From: Rhizopus arrhizus
Taxonomy: Eukaryota; Mucoromycota; Mucoromycetes; Mucorales; Rhizopodaceae
Direction: 5' to 3'
Length of the DNA stretch: 64,000 nt
Assembly: GCA_024220505.1 (NCBI GenBank)
Contig: JAKZZE010000025.1
Span: forward strand, 496,001-560,000
In this document: in pieces, positions 13,083-23,719 of the stretch
Layout: every line of letters starts with the position of its first letter
Position numbering within the stretch: the first letter of the stretch is position 1
The notes under the pieces: model-generated
The model's input: only the letters and a program-made list of their open reading frames with translations
Told to the model about the DNA's origin: nothing
The model's database searches: none
Made by a program: the position numbers and the translations under genes

Positions 13083-14569
13083 ATATAATATAATACAGCA
13101 AATTTTAACAAGCCTTTAACTCCTCTCTAGTTATTCAAATCCAGAAAAATATATAAAAATACAAAAACGAAAGCTATAAATAAGTGCCATTTTACTTTGA
13201 TTGTTTCTATAAAAAATATTATAGTTATATCAAGCCTTTACATATAGTATAAATAAGAGGATCAATAAAGCAATAATACTATGTTTTAAGGTACAAACCG
13301 ATGTATACTAAGATATATTTGCTACTACAAATGATACTGCTTGTTTAGTGACAAGGAGTTACGTCTTAAAACCGACTGTCGTAATATGGAATATTGTTGA
13401 GATGCAATCTATTTAAAAAAAGAATCGCTCGGCAAACGTGAAGCAAGCGGTCAAATAAAAGCGTAGCCAAGTTCCAGACTCAACTACAAGCATCGTGCAA
13501 GAATATATTCGGTAAGTTTCATTTTATCTGATATTAAATATAGCTGACAGCCTATTATCTTTTGGCGCCAAGTTAATCTCTCACATACGATAGTTATCCA
13601 ATGTGGTAGAATATTAATTTGTAAGATGAGTAGTGATTTAGTATTACATCTTTCGCAAATAACTTACGTACCTTTTGATAATGTACATAAATACACATGT
13701 ACTGTGAAATAGTACTAACTGTCTAATGAAGCTTAGTCAAATTCCCTAGATATAATTAAAATACAGACGTTTAATATAGCGCTTGTGTCAGTGGCAGCTG
13801 TTCGCAAGAACAATTGTAATAAAGCTATTGAATCGTATTAAATTTACAAGAGCTTGTTGTTGGTACCTTTAGATAAGCTTTATCGGAACGCAAAAATTGG
13901 TGTCTTTTTTATGATTATTATTATTATTATTTCTTTAAATTTGAAATAGTTATTATAAGCTAGAATTGATCTCATCAATAAGACAAGAGCATTTATTCCA
14001 ATCTTTATTGTACGCCTCCTTTCTTCCGTTTACTTTAGAGTTAAAGCTATCGCTATATTTCCTCCTTTATTTACTGTCTGATACTGAATAAATTGCTAAA
14101 TAAGACAAGAGAACATAATCATTTGTTCTTTGAGAAAATATTGATTGTACGACATAGCTGCTTTATGTTTTAAATCCAAGAAAGCCTCATCTTACTGCTG
14201 ATTAGATTTTGATTTATGAAAAGTCAAACCTTTTTTCCTATTTTTTTTAGCTGTGAATAATTAAAATAAATACAACTTCCAAATATTGAACGGAATATAA
14301 TGGCTTGATATGGCGTATACATCTTTCCATTGGCCAAACTAACAATAACAAACAAAACATTTCTAGTGTACCCCCTTTTTTTTGTTAAACTTGAACTGGA
14401 TAGTATACATAGGACAATGAAATATTTTTGTTTTAGTTACACCAGTAACCATTTTTATTGTTACATAAGATTTTTTTTTTCAGTTTAGAAAAAAGCTTAA
14501 TTTACAGTGTAAGGGTATTCCTTGATTTTTTTTTTCTTTTCCTTTTTTCTCTAATTTTATATTCAGAAA
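13083..14569. other. Intergenic, no gene seen
   Basis: AT-rich spacer. The last ~200 nt are T/C-rich and precede the methyltransferase start, as expected of its promoter and leader. Confidence 0.6.
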
Positions 14570-15903
14570 ATGGGGAACAGGGTATCTGCTGCTGCAGCCA
14601 GAAAAAAACGTCTTAGTAAATTGTTTGAAAAGCCTATATAATATACAACAACTCATTAAAACTGATAGGCGAGAAGAATAATGAAAAAATCAATGATAAA
14701 AGTAGCGATATACAAACAAGTAGTACAAGTAACTTTGACAGAAGATCCTCTGAAGTATCAACAGTTACTTATTGGCTTCCCAATCATAACGATGAGCTGG
14801 ATCGATTAAGTAGTGTAAGCTATTCTTCTTTTCTTTTTTGAAAGAATTCCATCATCTAAAATATGCCCATTTGTTTTAGCAACACTTTGCTTTAAAGATT
14901 TTGTATGATGGGTAAAATACAAATTAATTACAGTCAACAACAAGATAAACTAATATTGTATCAGAAATATCTCAAGTCAAATAGCAAGCAAACTTAATAT
15001 GGATAATGCGGTTGTTCTAGATGTAGGCTGTGGTCCTGGTACTTGGCTAATGGTAAATTTTTAACTGTACTCAGTTACTTACTGTCATGATAACATTTTA
15101 TAAGGACGTAGCAACAGAATTTCCAGGAGGTGATTTCCACGGTATCGACGTTTATAATATATTTCCTCGCAACATTCGACCTGCTAATGTGCATTTTCAG
15201 TCTTGCGATGCATTAGAAGGTTTACCATTTCCAGACAACACATTTGATCTAGTGAACATGAGAATGCTTTATGTTGCTTTGAAAAAAGACGAATGGTCTC
15301 CTATGTTTAAAGAGATATACCGAGTATTAAAACCCGGAGGATTTTTACAAAGTTGTGAATGCACTACGCTTGTAAGATTAAAACAAATACCTTTTATTTT
15401 TAGCGCTTAAAAATAATTTTATTTTTTTAGGAAACGGGAAATGAATTCGTTGAACAAACAGCAAATGCTTGTAAGTCTAATTGAAAAATAGAAGAGAAAA
15501 AAAAAGAAATGAAGCATTTTCCTCATACATTATATCCAGTTAGACAAAGTATGCGTGATAGAGACCAAGATCCATACATCAGCCCTAAGTTAGGCGACAT
15601 TTTACGAAAATTAAACTACAAAATTCTTGATTACGAACCAAAAGTAATCTCTTTTGGTAAAAACTCGTATAGAATTTCTTTACCTTTATTGACCAAATTG
15701 TGGTTGTAGCCCAAACAGACGTGCTTACTAAAGAATTCCTTTGGAATATGGTTCAAATATGTAGAAACGCTCAGCCTATGTTGGAGGAACAGTTTGGATA
15801 TACCGGAGATCAATATGCTCACTTTTTGACCACGTTTGAAGCAGAACTTCAAAAGAAACCAGAAGCTACATGGAGTTTCCATCGCCATTCGGCTCAAAAG
15901 TAA
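14570..15903 (+). CDS. Class I SAM-dependent methyltransferase, N-myristoylation motif
   Basis: Eight exons keep one frame: 14570-14615, 14669-14814, 14880-14911, 14965-15052, 15105-15371, 15431-15470, 15540-15656 and 15710-15903. All introns are GT..AG, 52-69 nt. The product has 309 residues. It begins MGNRVSAA, a good N-myristoylation signal, so membrane attachment is likely. Methyltransferase motif I is VVLDVGCGPGTWLM. The acidic residue of motif II follows in FHGIDVYNIF. FPDNTFDLVNMRMLY and EIYRVLKPGGFLQSCE are motifs III/IV-like. The N-terminal TYWLPNHNDELDRLSSQHF is the entry helix typical of this fungal family. The C-terminal helical part (QDPYISPKLG, then LEEQFGYTGDQYAHFL) is complete. 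The substrate is unknown; fungal relatives include LaeA-like and UbiE-like enzymes. No stop or frameshift remains after splicing, so the gene looks intact. Confidence 0.85.
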
Positions 15904-17632
15904 ATAAAAAGCTACTGCATAAAAATACACATCCTTTTCCTCGCTCCCAATTTTTCAGAAAAAAATCCGCTCAACAAGTACATGTATATTTATTACCTAT
16001 AAAAGCTGTTGATCGCTTAAAATAACTTGTAGAATTCCAAATAGAATTTTAGGATAATAAAGTTTTTATGTAAAATGATGGATGAGAATTAGGAATATAA
16101 GTGGCAGGAGAATATTTTCTCTTATAGTAAATCTTGCAATTTATATAGATATTTCCAATATTATTGTTTCGATAAATGAAGTTGATCCTCAAACGGTTAA
16201 GAAGACTATAGGATATTTGAATTCTCTTTTTCTCTTGTTCACCAGCAATTGCTTATATTCATAAAGGCATTGCATCAGCCACAAAAAAAAGAAAAAGGAA
16301 CACTTGTTCTCTCTCTTTCTGAGATTATAAAATACAATACTTTGATTTGTATTTAGATGACCATTTCTCTATTTAAAACATACTAGTGTAGGTTATTGAA
16401 TATAAAAAGCTCAATTAGAAATTTGAAGCTTATATTAGTAAGGAATATATAGATCAAGCTACTAAAAGGATGATATAATTCAAATCCTCTATATTTAACA
16501 AGTTCACTACTATCAGACGGCTGATACAAGCATGAATATTCACCAAATTATTTAGCAGTTGAACATTTGACATGTTGTGTAGCCAATATATGTCAGCTAA
16601 GAAAGCCCGATAGATACTACAGCATGCTGTCGTACCAAAGTTATTATAGTATTTTTTTTGGCAAGTGCAACCTACATTTTTATCACTAATTGTTAAAATG
16701 GTATAACCGATCGATATAAATCCTCTCAACGTAAAAGAAGACCACACACTCGTCGATAACTTTGAATCAAGTATCAACTAAAATAAAGCGCTCTGTTAGT
16801 ATATAATATCTCTTATAAATGAATCATTCTTACTATAGATAAGCCCATTCCTAAAATGCCCTTTAAAGTGAGATGACTGTTGTTGAGTTTGATTTAAGGC
16901 ATTACTGTTTCGATTCTCCAGTCATTCCGATCTGTATAATTTCGTTCTAGTGAGACTAATATCAAAAGTCATCTTTTCATATCTTTTCCTTTGTTTTTAA
17001 CTATATAAAAGGCTGAATACTAATAATCATAAGAAGCAGTATATAATATTTAACTATCATACATCAAACATTCATATTTTTTAACCAATTACTTCTAGGT
17101 ACCTTTTTTCACCAACTATTTAAACAAAAAAGCCCAAACATATTATTTAAAGTTTCAGAAAATTAAAGGTGCTATCATTGCTTTTCTAGTTAGAAATGAA
17201 TAAATGTCTCAATTCGATTCAAAACACAGTGCAATTTTATTAAAAGCCTAGCTTAATCATAAAACTCGTCTAGACAATAATAAAAAAATCCTATTTAGCT
17301 TCACTTTTAATTGTATTCTTCTAAAAATAAGAATCATCTCATTGCCTTCAATGAACGAATATATACTAATTCAATTTATGCTGTAAGTAAGACTAGGAGA
17401 AATAAAAATATGCAGAAAATGTTAAGCGCCTTCTTAGCTTATATTATTACCCCGATTGATACTTCGGTCAATGGTTTATGAGGGGGGGGGGATTACAGAC
17501 AAAGTGAATCTTTACATGTATTATGATCCAGCTTCTTTCGCTTGTATATATATAAGTAGAACAGCTAGATATGGGTGTAGCTACAGTTGGCTTAAATTAA
17601 AAAGCACGCCTACCAAGTCAATTGCGAATAGA
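15904..17632. other. Intergenic, no gene seen
   Basis: AT-rich DNA between the methyltransferase and the left duplication arm. A run of eight or more G near 17480 stands out. Short open frames here lack coding character. Confidence 0.6.
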
Positions 17633-18761
17633 ACAAAACCAATTATGAAAACCATCTGTTTGTTTGGCTTGGTACGTTTAACTGAAAAGAATAAGCATGA
17701 ACAATTGAGAAAATATCTTGCTTTTAATATTGATTCAAGGTAACTAAAGGATAGTAAAAGATAATAGCCATATCTAATTATGTTATTGAGAATTTTCGTT
17801 TTTGTTTATCTTGAAATATCTTAAGTTCCTTTAACCTAAAGCACGTTTTCTTGTCGTAATAATATCTTGATTGAGCTAGTCATTTGTGGTTTACAAAGAC
17901 ATCAATAAAATATATTAGACTAAAGTGTTTTTTGCAGCATGCTTTTTAACCAGTACATTATAGAAACATAGGTTTGTTGAAGAGGTCTATAGTATTACTT
18001 ATAGAGCTTGACTATGATATTTTAGACTAACTGTTTACGAAACATGCATACAAATGCATTTTTAATGTGGTTTAAGGTCCTTTACATCAATAGTTATGCT
18101 CGATACAAGGAGTATTACTATTAGTATAGTGGTTGTATTTAATTTAGAATGGTGAATAAGAAGTATGACATTGTCATCAGCATTCTCAGAATAAGTTCAT
18201 GAGAAGAAAGTTGAATCATATAAATCAACAAATGAGCAAAGCAGCTCAATGGTATAAATTAATTAAAACAAATAATGTAATATTATGAACAGCTGTTTAA
18301 TCAGAAATATGAAATGCGCTTAGGAAAATCATCCATGGTATTACAATATTTGAATGGATAATGGCCATTGAAGAAGATAACTAGATTCTTTAAGCTAATA
18401 TGACGCTGAGGTCTATTAAAGCATTTCTTTTACTGGATACAGATTCATTATGATTTTGAAAACAGAAAGTATTTGAACTGTTTCTGAGGCATCAAACTTT
18501 CCAATGATCATGATGAGTAAACGATTACGATTTCGTTCAAGCATTATACACAATATATTGGCTATGCTATTCTACATAAAATAAAACAAAAATCAGGCTC
18601 ATTGAGATCATGGTCACATTCATTTGCTTTTATTAACAAGAATTGACGACCCTGACAACTGTTTCTCATGGTATTCATGCAATTGCTCGAGCATGATACA
18701 TATTGGTAAGTTTGCTTTGTCCTTTTGATTTTTAAAAATGATGAATGCAAAGGGGCATAGT

Positions 18762-18799
<38 letters not shown>

Positions 18800-19790
18800 T
18801 GTTACGATCAATGTGATGTAAATCGCTTCTAGAGTACAAGCTAATGAGAGATTGGAAACATTACTTTTAAATCCACTTTTCTTAATGCTAGACGAAGGGA
18901 AAGTGGGATGGACCCTTTAGGTGATACAATTTTTTTTCCCGCTCGTATTCACTCTGAAAAACCTTTTCTCTTTGTACCTAACTGTATATAGCTTAAGGAA
19001 GTAAGATACTCTTCTTGTGCTATACATTTCTCTTTCCATTTATAACCACATTGAAAGCACTTGGTTCCTTAAGCATTTTTATGTTGGCATAAACGTCTAA
19101 AAAGAGTTAGACTCTAAGTTATCTTCTCAATTACAGCTATAGAACCACCTGCAGTATTATTTAACGTCGATTTTCCTTCCCAACGTCGATCGCTTTTATT
19201 TACAAGTTTGAAGTTTCTCTCAAAGCTCTTTGTTTTTGCAACCATCACCTTTTGTCTGCAAAACCTTGCCAAGACATATAGTTTAATAGTAGAATGGGTG
19301 CGTAAAGAAATAAGATGAGCAAAAAGTACAGTCAATCCAGAAACATGTAAAGAATATGCTAATAAAAACATGCATAAAATGCATTAAAATGATCGTGGGT
19401 ATAAGACGCCTCATGTTTACATGTACAACTCGACGTCATCGGCGTTGCGCAATAAAAAGAATAATGCGTTATATTGCACATACTTTAAAACAAGCGACTT
19501 ATAGACTATTTTGCTGCTGTATTACCATCATGTTAGTAAACACAATGTATTACTTGCTTTTACATCAACGATCTGATAGGTAGTTTGCCTTTCGTATAAA
19601 GCAGTGTTCCTTTTGTTTGCATAAGATTTTCATTATTTATTATCTTCTTGTTCAGTTTGAACAGCCACTGAGCAAAATCCATGTTGGTCAATAGGAAAAA
19701 CTTTATACACTCTTTTTTGATATAAATAAGCCTGTTTTTTTTTATTTAAATTGACCTGTATATCTAATACTTTTATCAAGCCTACAAAAA
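17633..19790. other. Non-coding part of the left arm, with a (GA)n microsatellite
   Basis: No gene with constrained coding sequence is seen. A (GA)n run lies at 18770-18796, and the right arm has a matching (CT)n run at about 50665-50685. Short open frames shared with the other arm differ mostly by amino-acid-changing substitutions and lose the start codon in the other copy, so they are not called. Confidence 0.6.
19721..19728 (+). promoter_or_regulatory. TATA box of the cysteine-rich peptide gene
   Basis: TATAAATA lies 62 nt before the ATG and is kept in the paralogous gene of the right arm (reverse complement at 49732-49739). A strong TATA box suggests inducible or high expression. Confidence 0.5.
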
Positions 19791-19970
19791 ATGAAAATCG
19801 CCTCCATTGTTCTTCTTGCTCTTGGTTCTTACTTGCTTAACTCCAATGTCGTTGAAGCCCAAGATATCTGTTGGAAAGTATGTTTTCCCACCGAGCCTAA
19901 TTGTCCTTCAGGCTGGCATTCCAAGCAGTTTGGTAATTGCTGGACTTGTTGTCACGATACGGATGCTTAA
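19791..19970 (+). CDS. Small secreted cysteine-rich peptide (left-arm copy)
   Basis: An intronless 59-residue ORF. Residues 1-23 form a signal peptide (MKIASIVLLALGSYLL..., ending VVEA). The mature part of ~36 residues holds six cysteines in the order C-x3-C-x6-C-x10-C-x2-C-C. It is rich in Trp, Pro and Gly, with the segment GWHSKQF shared exactly with its paralogue. Six cysteines in so short a chain suggest three disulfides and a secreted, stable peptide; defence peptides, effectors and pheromone-like factors can look like this. I do not recognise the family and assign no activity. A TATA box lies 62 nt upstream. The copy in the right arm (49492-49671) keeps all cysteines but differs at 13 residues, 11 of them in the mature part. 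Confidence 0.8.
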   Translation: MKIASIVLLALGSYLLNSNVVEAQDICWKVCFPTEPNCPSGWHSKQFGNCWTCCHDTDA

Positions 19971-22174
19971 TTTCTTATAACATATTGCTTGCTTATTGAC
20001 ATAAATAAATATGAATGGTCTTTTACTAGGCTGTTGTATCTAACAGTGCTTGACTAAAAATATTCTTTATTGCCCTAAATGAAGTATGGACTGAAATTGC
20101 TACTTTTCAAATCCTACCAAGGATAGAGCCCTCAATGATTTTCCTTTCTCCTGAGAACAGTCTGTAACTACCATCAAGTATTAAATTGGAGCTTTTCAAT
20201 AGAGGAAAAGTTGTTTTTAATGTTTGAGTGCAGTTTATTGCAAAATCAGTAGAAATAAAATTATGCAAGAGAATTCAGAAAAGAGATCATGTGGACTAGA
20301 GCCTAGCTTGATTTGCTCTTTCTGTTTAAAGTGAATAGTTGATTAAACAAAGAAAAAGTGAACAGCATATACATACTATTTTAATTCTGTCGCTGCTGTA
20401 TTCAACTTTCTTATTATACACAGTGTCCTATATTATTCTATTGTTAAAACCAGGCGAATGCAAATATGTGTTCGTAGATATTTCAAATACTTTAATTGGA
20501 AGCAACTATGGAGATGATGGACAAAGAAAAATGCTTCATAGTAATAAAGGTGTCTATTGTCTGTATGAATATATATTTCAATACTTGTCATCATTATCCA
20601 TATTGATATGTATCTGTATTGATAAATGAACGATATATAGTATATATTCATATGCAATATACTGATAGAAACCTCCTTACAATTATCTAATAATCCAAAA
20701 AATCATATCTTTGAGAGCAAATGGGTGCAGTGCTACTGAGAATATGTATAGAAAACACTCTATGGACATCATTTAGCTCATAATGATCCATACTATCGCT
20801 ATGTAGAGACACACGTTCAGAAAAGGGTTCATTTGGATCCAATATGTAATGCTACCAATCAATCCAAATAGTAACCTTCAAGAAGAAGTACTTTTTCGGA
20901 AACTGATAAAAGAGCCCTATGGAAGCAATCTCCTAAAAAGCAGTGAGTCTATCATTGAAAACTATAAATAACATGAGAATCTCAAGTGGATATACAACAT
21001 GAAACAAAGCAACAAGAATCTTGTTGAAAATAACGACAAGCTTTCTTATACCTCATTGACCTCTGTACATTAAGGATTGACCGATTGCAGACTTGACAAG
21101 AAAAGTAAAGATTGGCATAGTGTCATTTGTTGCATTTAACAAAATTGGCCTCACTTAGAGAATACACAGTTTATCATAGCGTGCAGCCAAAACCATAGAA
21201 ACGATTAAAGAATAAGGATTAAGGAATACGGATGTTGATCCTTTACTTTTCCTTAATTCATTTCTCCATTTGTAACAAAATTCTATTAAAAAATAAAGGA
21301 TTATAGTTAAAAAAAAGTCAGGGATAGCATGAAATGAAGATATCCAGAAAAGACAAAAGAATTAGTGGTAAAACAAAGCACTCTCTTTTAGCAAATCATG
21401 CACTGTATCCCAAGTGGTTTTATTTTTTTGGGTTAATGTTTTCATGCCAAGTTGCTTTAGTCTTCTTATTAGGTAGTCCAAACAGTTCTACAAGTATAAC
21501 TTTTGATTACAAAAGTGTTTATCTGAATAAAAATGTTTCAGTAAACTGCACTATTAAAAAAAATGCGCCTCGAGTGACCCAGTTCACAAGCATGAAATTT
21601 AAGAGTTATGAATTTTGATTTCCATTCTAAATAAGCATATTCTTTCTTTATTATCAGTGATATCTTATCAAGATCGTTTATACGTTAAAAACCGTAATTG
21701 ACATTAGAAAATTTCTTAAAAGTATAAAAGTGCATTATGTATCACAATCGAAGCATTAAACTAGAACAGTTTTTTTTTTTTTTAAAAAAAAAAGAAGGTT
21801 CAATTCTCATGTTTTTGCTGGTTCAGATCATCTTTATTGAGACCAAATACAGTATGCTATATGAATAGGGTCATGGTAACCAATCAATGTTGTAGAATAA
21901 TGTATTAGTATTGAGTTGACATAATACTCTCTTAAACATGGATGCAACTATAAGAACTTTGGTGTAAACTGAATGTGTAATGTAACTATAGCTATTGAGG
22001 ATTCTTTTTTATTGTTATTTTTTTTTGTGAGTACGTATATATAGCCCAAATATTCTCTTTTTTTCATTTTTATTCTCATTATCATCATTAGTCATTAGAT
22101 CTGTAAGTGTCTTTGTATAGATTTGTTTTCTCTTGTAAAAAACAGCTTAACATTCTGATTGGCTTATAGAAACA
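19971..22174. other. Spacer between the peptide and lectin genes of the left arm
   Basis: No gene called. An open frame at 20339-20629 (includes GECKYVFVDISNTLIGSN) is shared in part with the right arm, but a 2-nt indel shifts it there and the differences change amino acids, so it is probably not functional. A sequence at about 21334-21618 behaves the same way. A TATATATAG motif at 22036-22044 may serve the lectin gene. Confidence 0.5.
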
Positions 22175-22618
22175 ATGGAACAAAATAAGCATTTTTACTT
22201 GAAGCAAACCCAAAAAGGCTTGTATATTGACGTTGAGGGCAACAGCAACAGTGTTGATGCTTATGTTGTCCTCAAGAACAAGGCCGACAATGATTGGGAA
22301 GGCAAGCAGGTATGGTACTTTGATGAAAAGGAGCAGATTGTCAATGTTCAGTCTGGAAAGGTCATTGGCTTCTTGAACCATGATCCTAACCACAGCAACC
22401 ACTATACCTTGGTTCAAAAGGAAAATCAGCAGAATCCTGAATTTCAATGGGTCTATGATAAGGACAAGAAGAACATTCACAGCAAAAAGTTGGGATCTGC
22501 TTATGACTTTGTCCCTCATCTTGGTGATGCATTCGATGGAGCCAAGATCTGTATGGAAGCAGGTGGATCTACACCTAGCCCATCTCAGTATTTTGAGATT
22601 GTATACAAAGATAATTAA
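22175..22618 (+). CDS. Beta-trefoil (ricin-B-like) lectin-type protein, left-arm copy
   Basis: A 147-residue intronless protein without signal peptide or membrane segment, so probably cytosolic or released without the classical pathway. Three repeats of ~45 residues are visible, each ending in an aromatic Q-x-W/F-type motif: QVWYFDE (~64-70), FQWVYDK (~110) and QYFEIVY (~140). Each starts with a hydrophobic pattern such as FYLKQTQKGLYIDV or KVIGFLNHDP. This is the layout of an R-type beta-trefoil carbohydrate-binding fold; binding itself is an inference. No catalytic domain is attached. The right-arm copy (46843-47286) differs at only five residues, so the protein is under purifying selection or recently duplicated. 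Confidence 0.7.
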   Translation: MEQNKHFYLKQTQKGLYIDVEGNSNSVDAYVVLKNKADNDWEGKQVWYFDEKEQIVNVQSGKVIGFLNHDPNHSNHYTLVQKENQQNPEFQWVYDKDKKNIHSKKLGSAYDFVPHLGDAFDGAKICMEAGGSTPSPSQYFEIVYKDN

Positions 22619-22908
22619 ACAAAAGTTATGTTGAAGATAATAAAGTCTGCTTAATTTGTTTTTTAAACCCATTGATTTAAATATAATTGAGATATGAATT
22701 CTTAAATATAACATTATTTATTACTATTAACAAAGCAAAAGGCTTAAGACATTTGTGACACCACTCTATCCTGTTGTGCTACTTAACCCCACTATTTTAA
22801 TAAGATGATTTAGCCTTTAATGAAGAGGATATACCATCCGTGTTTATTAAAATGTGAAATAAAAAGCAAGAATGACGAGAGGGGGGGGGTATGAATGTAT
22901 CAATGAAA

Positions 22909-23580
22909 TTATGGTGGTGTAGAGGAGGAAAGATGAGAAATGGGATTTGCCAAAGAAAGGAGAGAGTTGGCAACTATTTCATCCTCATTTGATTGTTTCT
23001 GTACAAGGAGAATGGTGCCATCAATTTCAGACAATCTGGAAATGGTATTTGATAATAATTTTGATAAACGATCCACTTCCTTTTGTAGCTTAAAACGTTC
23101 CAAAGTAAGGCTTTCTAGTTTGGTATGACAAATAGGTGGTAATGTTAAATTGGATATGGTTGAATGTTCTGTTGTTTTATTTTGATGTTTCTCTTTAGAA
23201 ATAGCTTTAGATGGTTTTTCAGTAAAGTTGATCTTTTTTAAAGAAGAGCATCGTTTACGTCTTTTTATGATACTATTCATCATTGTTGGAGGTCTATGTA
23301 CGTGATGAAGTTTATAATAAAGACCACAGGCATTACAAATCGTCTTTCCTGAACCATCTCTTCTCCAGAGTGGAGTCGTTGTTGCTTGACAATTCGCACA
23401 GGAAATATTGTCTTCTGATTGATACTGACTTGTCTTGCTTGAGCAATTCTCACAAATAGTGTTTTCATGATTATGTAATTGTGCTCTAAAAGAAGATTGA
23501 CATTGTATACAATTTGACAAATTCTTTTTACGAGCTTCTTTTAATCGATGCTCTTTAAGTATTAAAGTAGAATAGGTCAT
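22909..23580 (-). CDS. GATA-type zinc-finger transcription factor
   Basis: I start at ATG 23580 ([12 protein letters not shown]); the frame is open further up without need. The 223-residue protein has a canonical GATA finger around residues 92-116 (CANC, then [19 protein letters not shown]), followed by the basic tail [14 protein letters not shown] and IKRRKR. Before it lies a second Cys cluster (CIQC...CENC, about residues 24-46) that keeps the CxxC pairs but lacks the LWRR core, a degenerate first finger. The C-terminal ~60 residues form a likely coiled coil ([17 protein letters not shown]). Fungal relatives govern nitrogen, iron or light responses. Two-finger architecture recalls the siderophore regulators, but the linker Cys region is not clearly theirs, so I give no symbol. 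Confidence 0.85.
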   Translation of the reverse strand: MTYSTLILKEHRLKEARKKNLSNCIQCQSSFRAQLHNHENTICENCSSKTSQYQSEDNISCANCQATTTPLWRRDGSGKTICNACGLYYKLHHVHRPPTMMNSIIKRRKRCSSLKKINFTEKPSKAISKEKHQNKTTEHSTISNLTLPPICHTKLESLTLERFKLQKEVDRLSKLLSNTISRLSEIDGTILLVQKQSNEDEIVANSLLSLANPISHLSSSTPP

Positions 23581-23719
23581 CTTTATAAAAAAAAGGGGGA
23601 GAAAAGAATAACAAAATTGAAATCTTTTAATTCTGTTTTGTGTAACAAAAAGATAAAAATCTTTTTCATAATCTTTACCCAATCATACGTCATCATTTGA
23701 TCTTTCCATGGATAGCATT

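Larger units (their letters stand above)
17633..22662 (+). repeat. Left arm of a ~5-kb inverted duplication
   Basis: The reverse complement of 46795-51899 aligns with this segment along its whole length. Anchors are the 17640-17700 block (against 51890-51830), the peptide gene, the 20430-20700 block, the 21300-21900 block and the lectin gene. Similarity fades at about 17632 and just after the AATAAAG at 22640. Coding parts of the lectin are almost identical, and spacer DNA differs by scattered substitutions and small indels. Neither end shows a terminal repeat, so a segmental duplication is more likely than a transposon. Boundaries are approximate (within ~20 nt). Confidence 0.9.

Noticed and set aside
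17456..17743. ORF across the left arm boundary
   Set aside because: It crosses the duplication boundary, has no homologue-like motif and is not open in the right arm.
18770..18796. (GA)n run as a possible CRISPR-like or regulatory array
   Set aside because: It is a plain dinucleotide microsatellite with no spacers, and matches the (CT)n run of the other arm. No CRISPR array exists in this window.
19114..19371. A minus-strand ORF shared with the right arm (50124-50345)
   Set aside because: The start codon is lost in the right arm and most differences change amino acids, so it shows no coding constraint.
20339..20629. Plus-strand ORF shared with the right arm (48833-49039)
   Set aside because: A 2-nt indel shifts the frame in the other arm and substitutions are mostly replacing.
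22088..22714. Long minus-strand ORF over the lectin gene (and its plus-strand counterpart at 46873-47364)
   Set aside because: Antisense shadow of the lectin gene; hydrophobic composition arises from reading the complement of a constrained frame.
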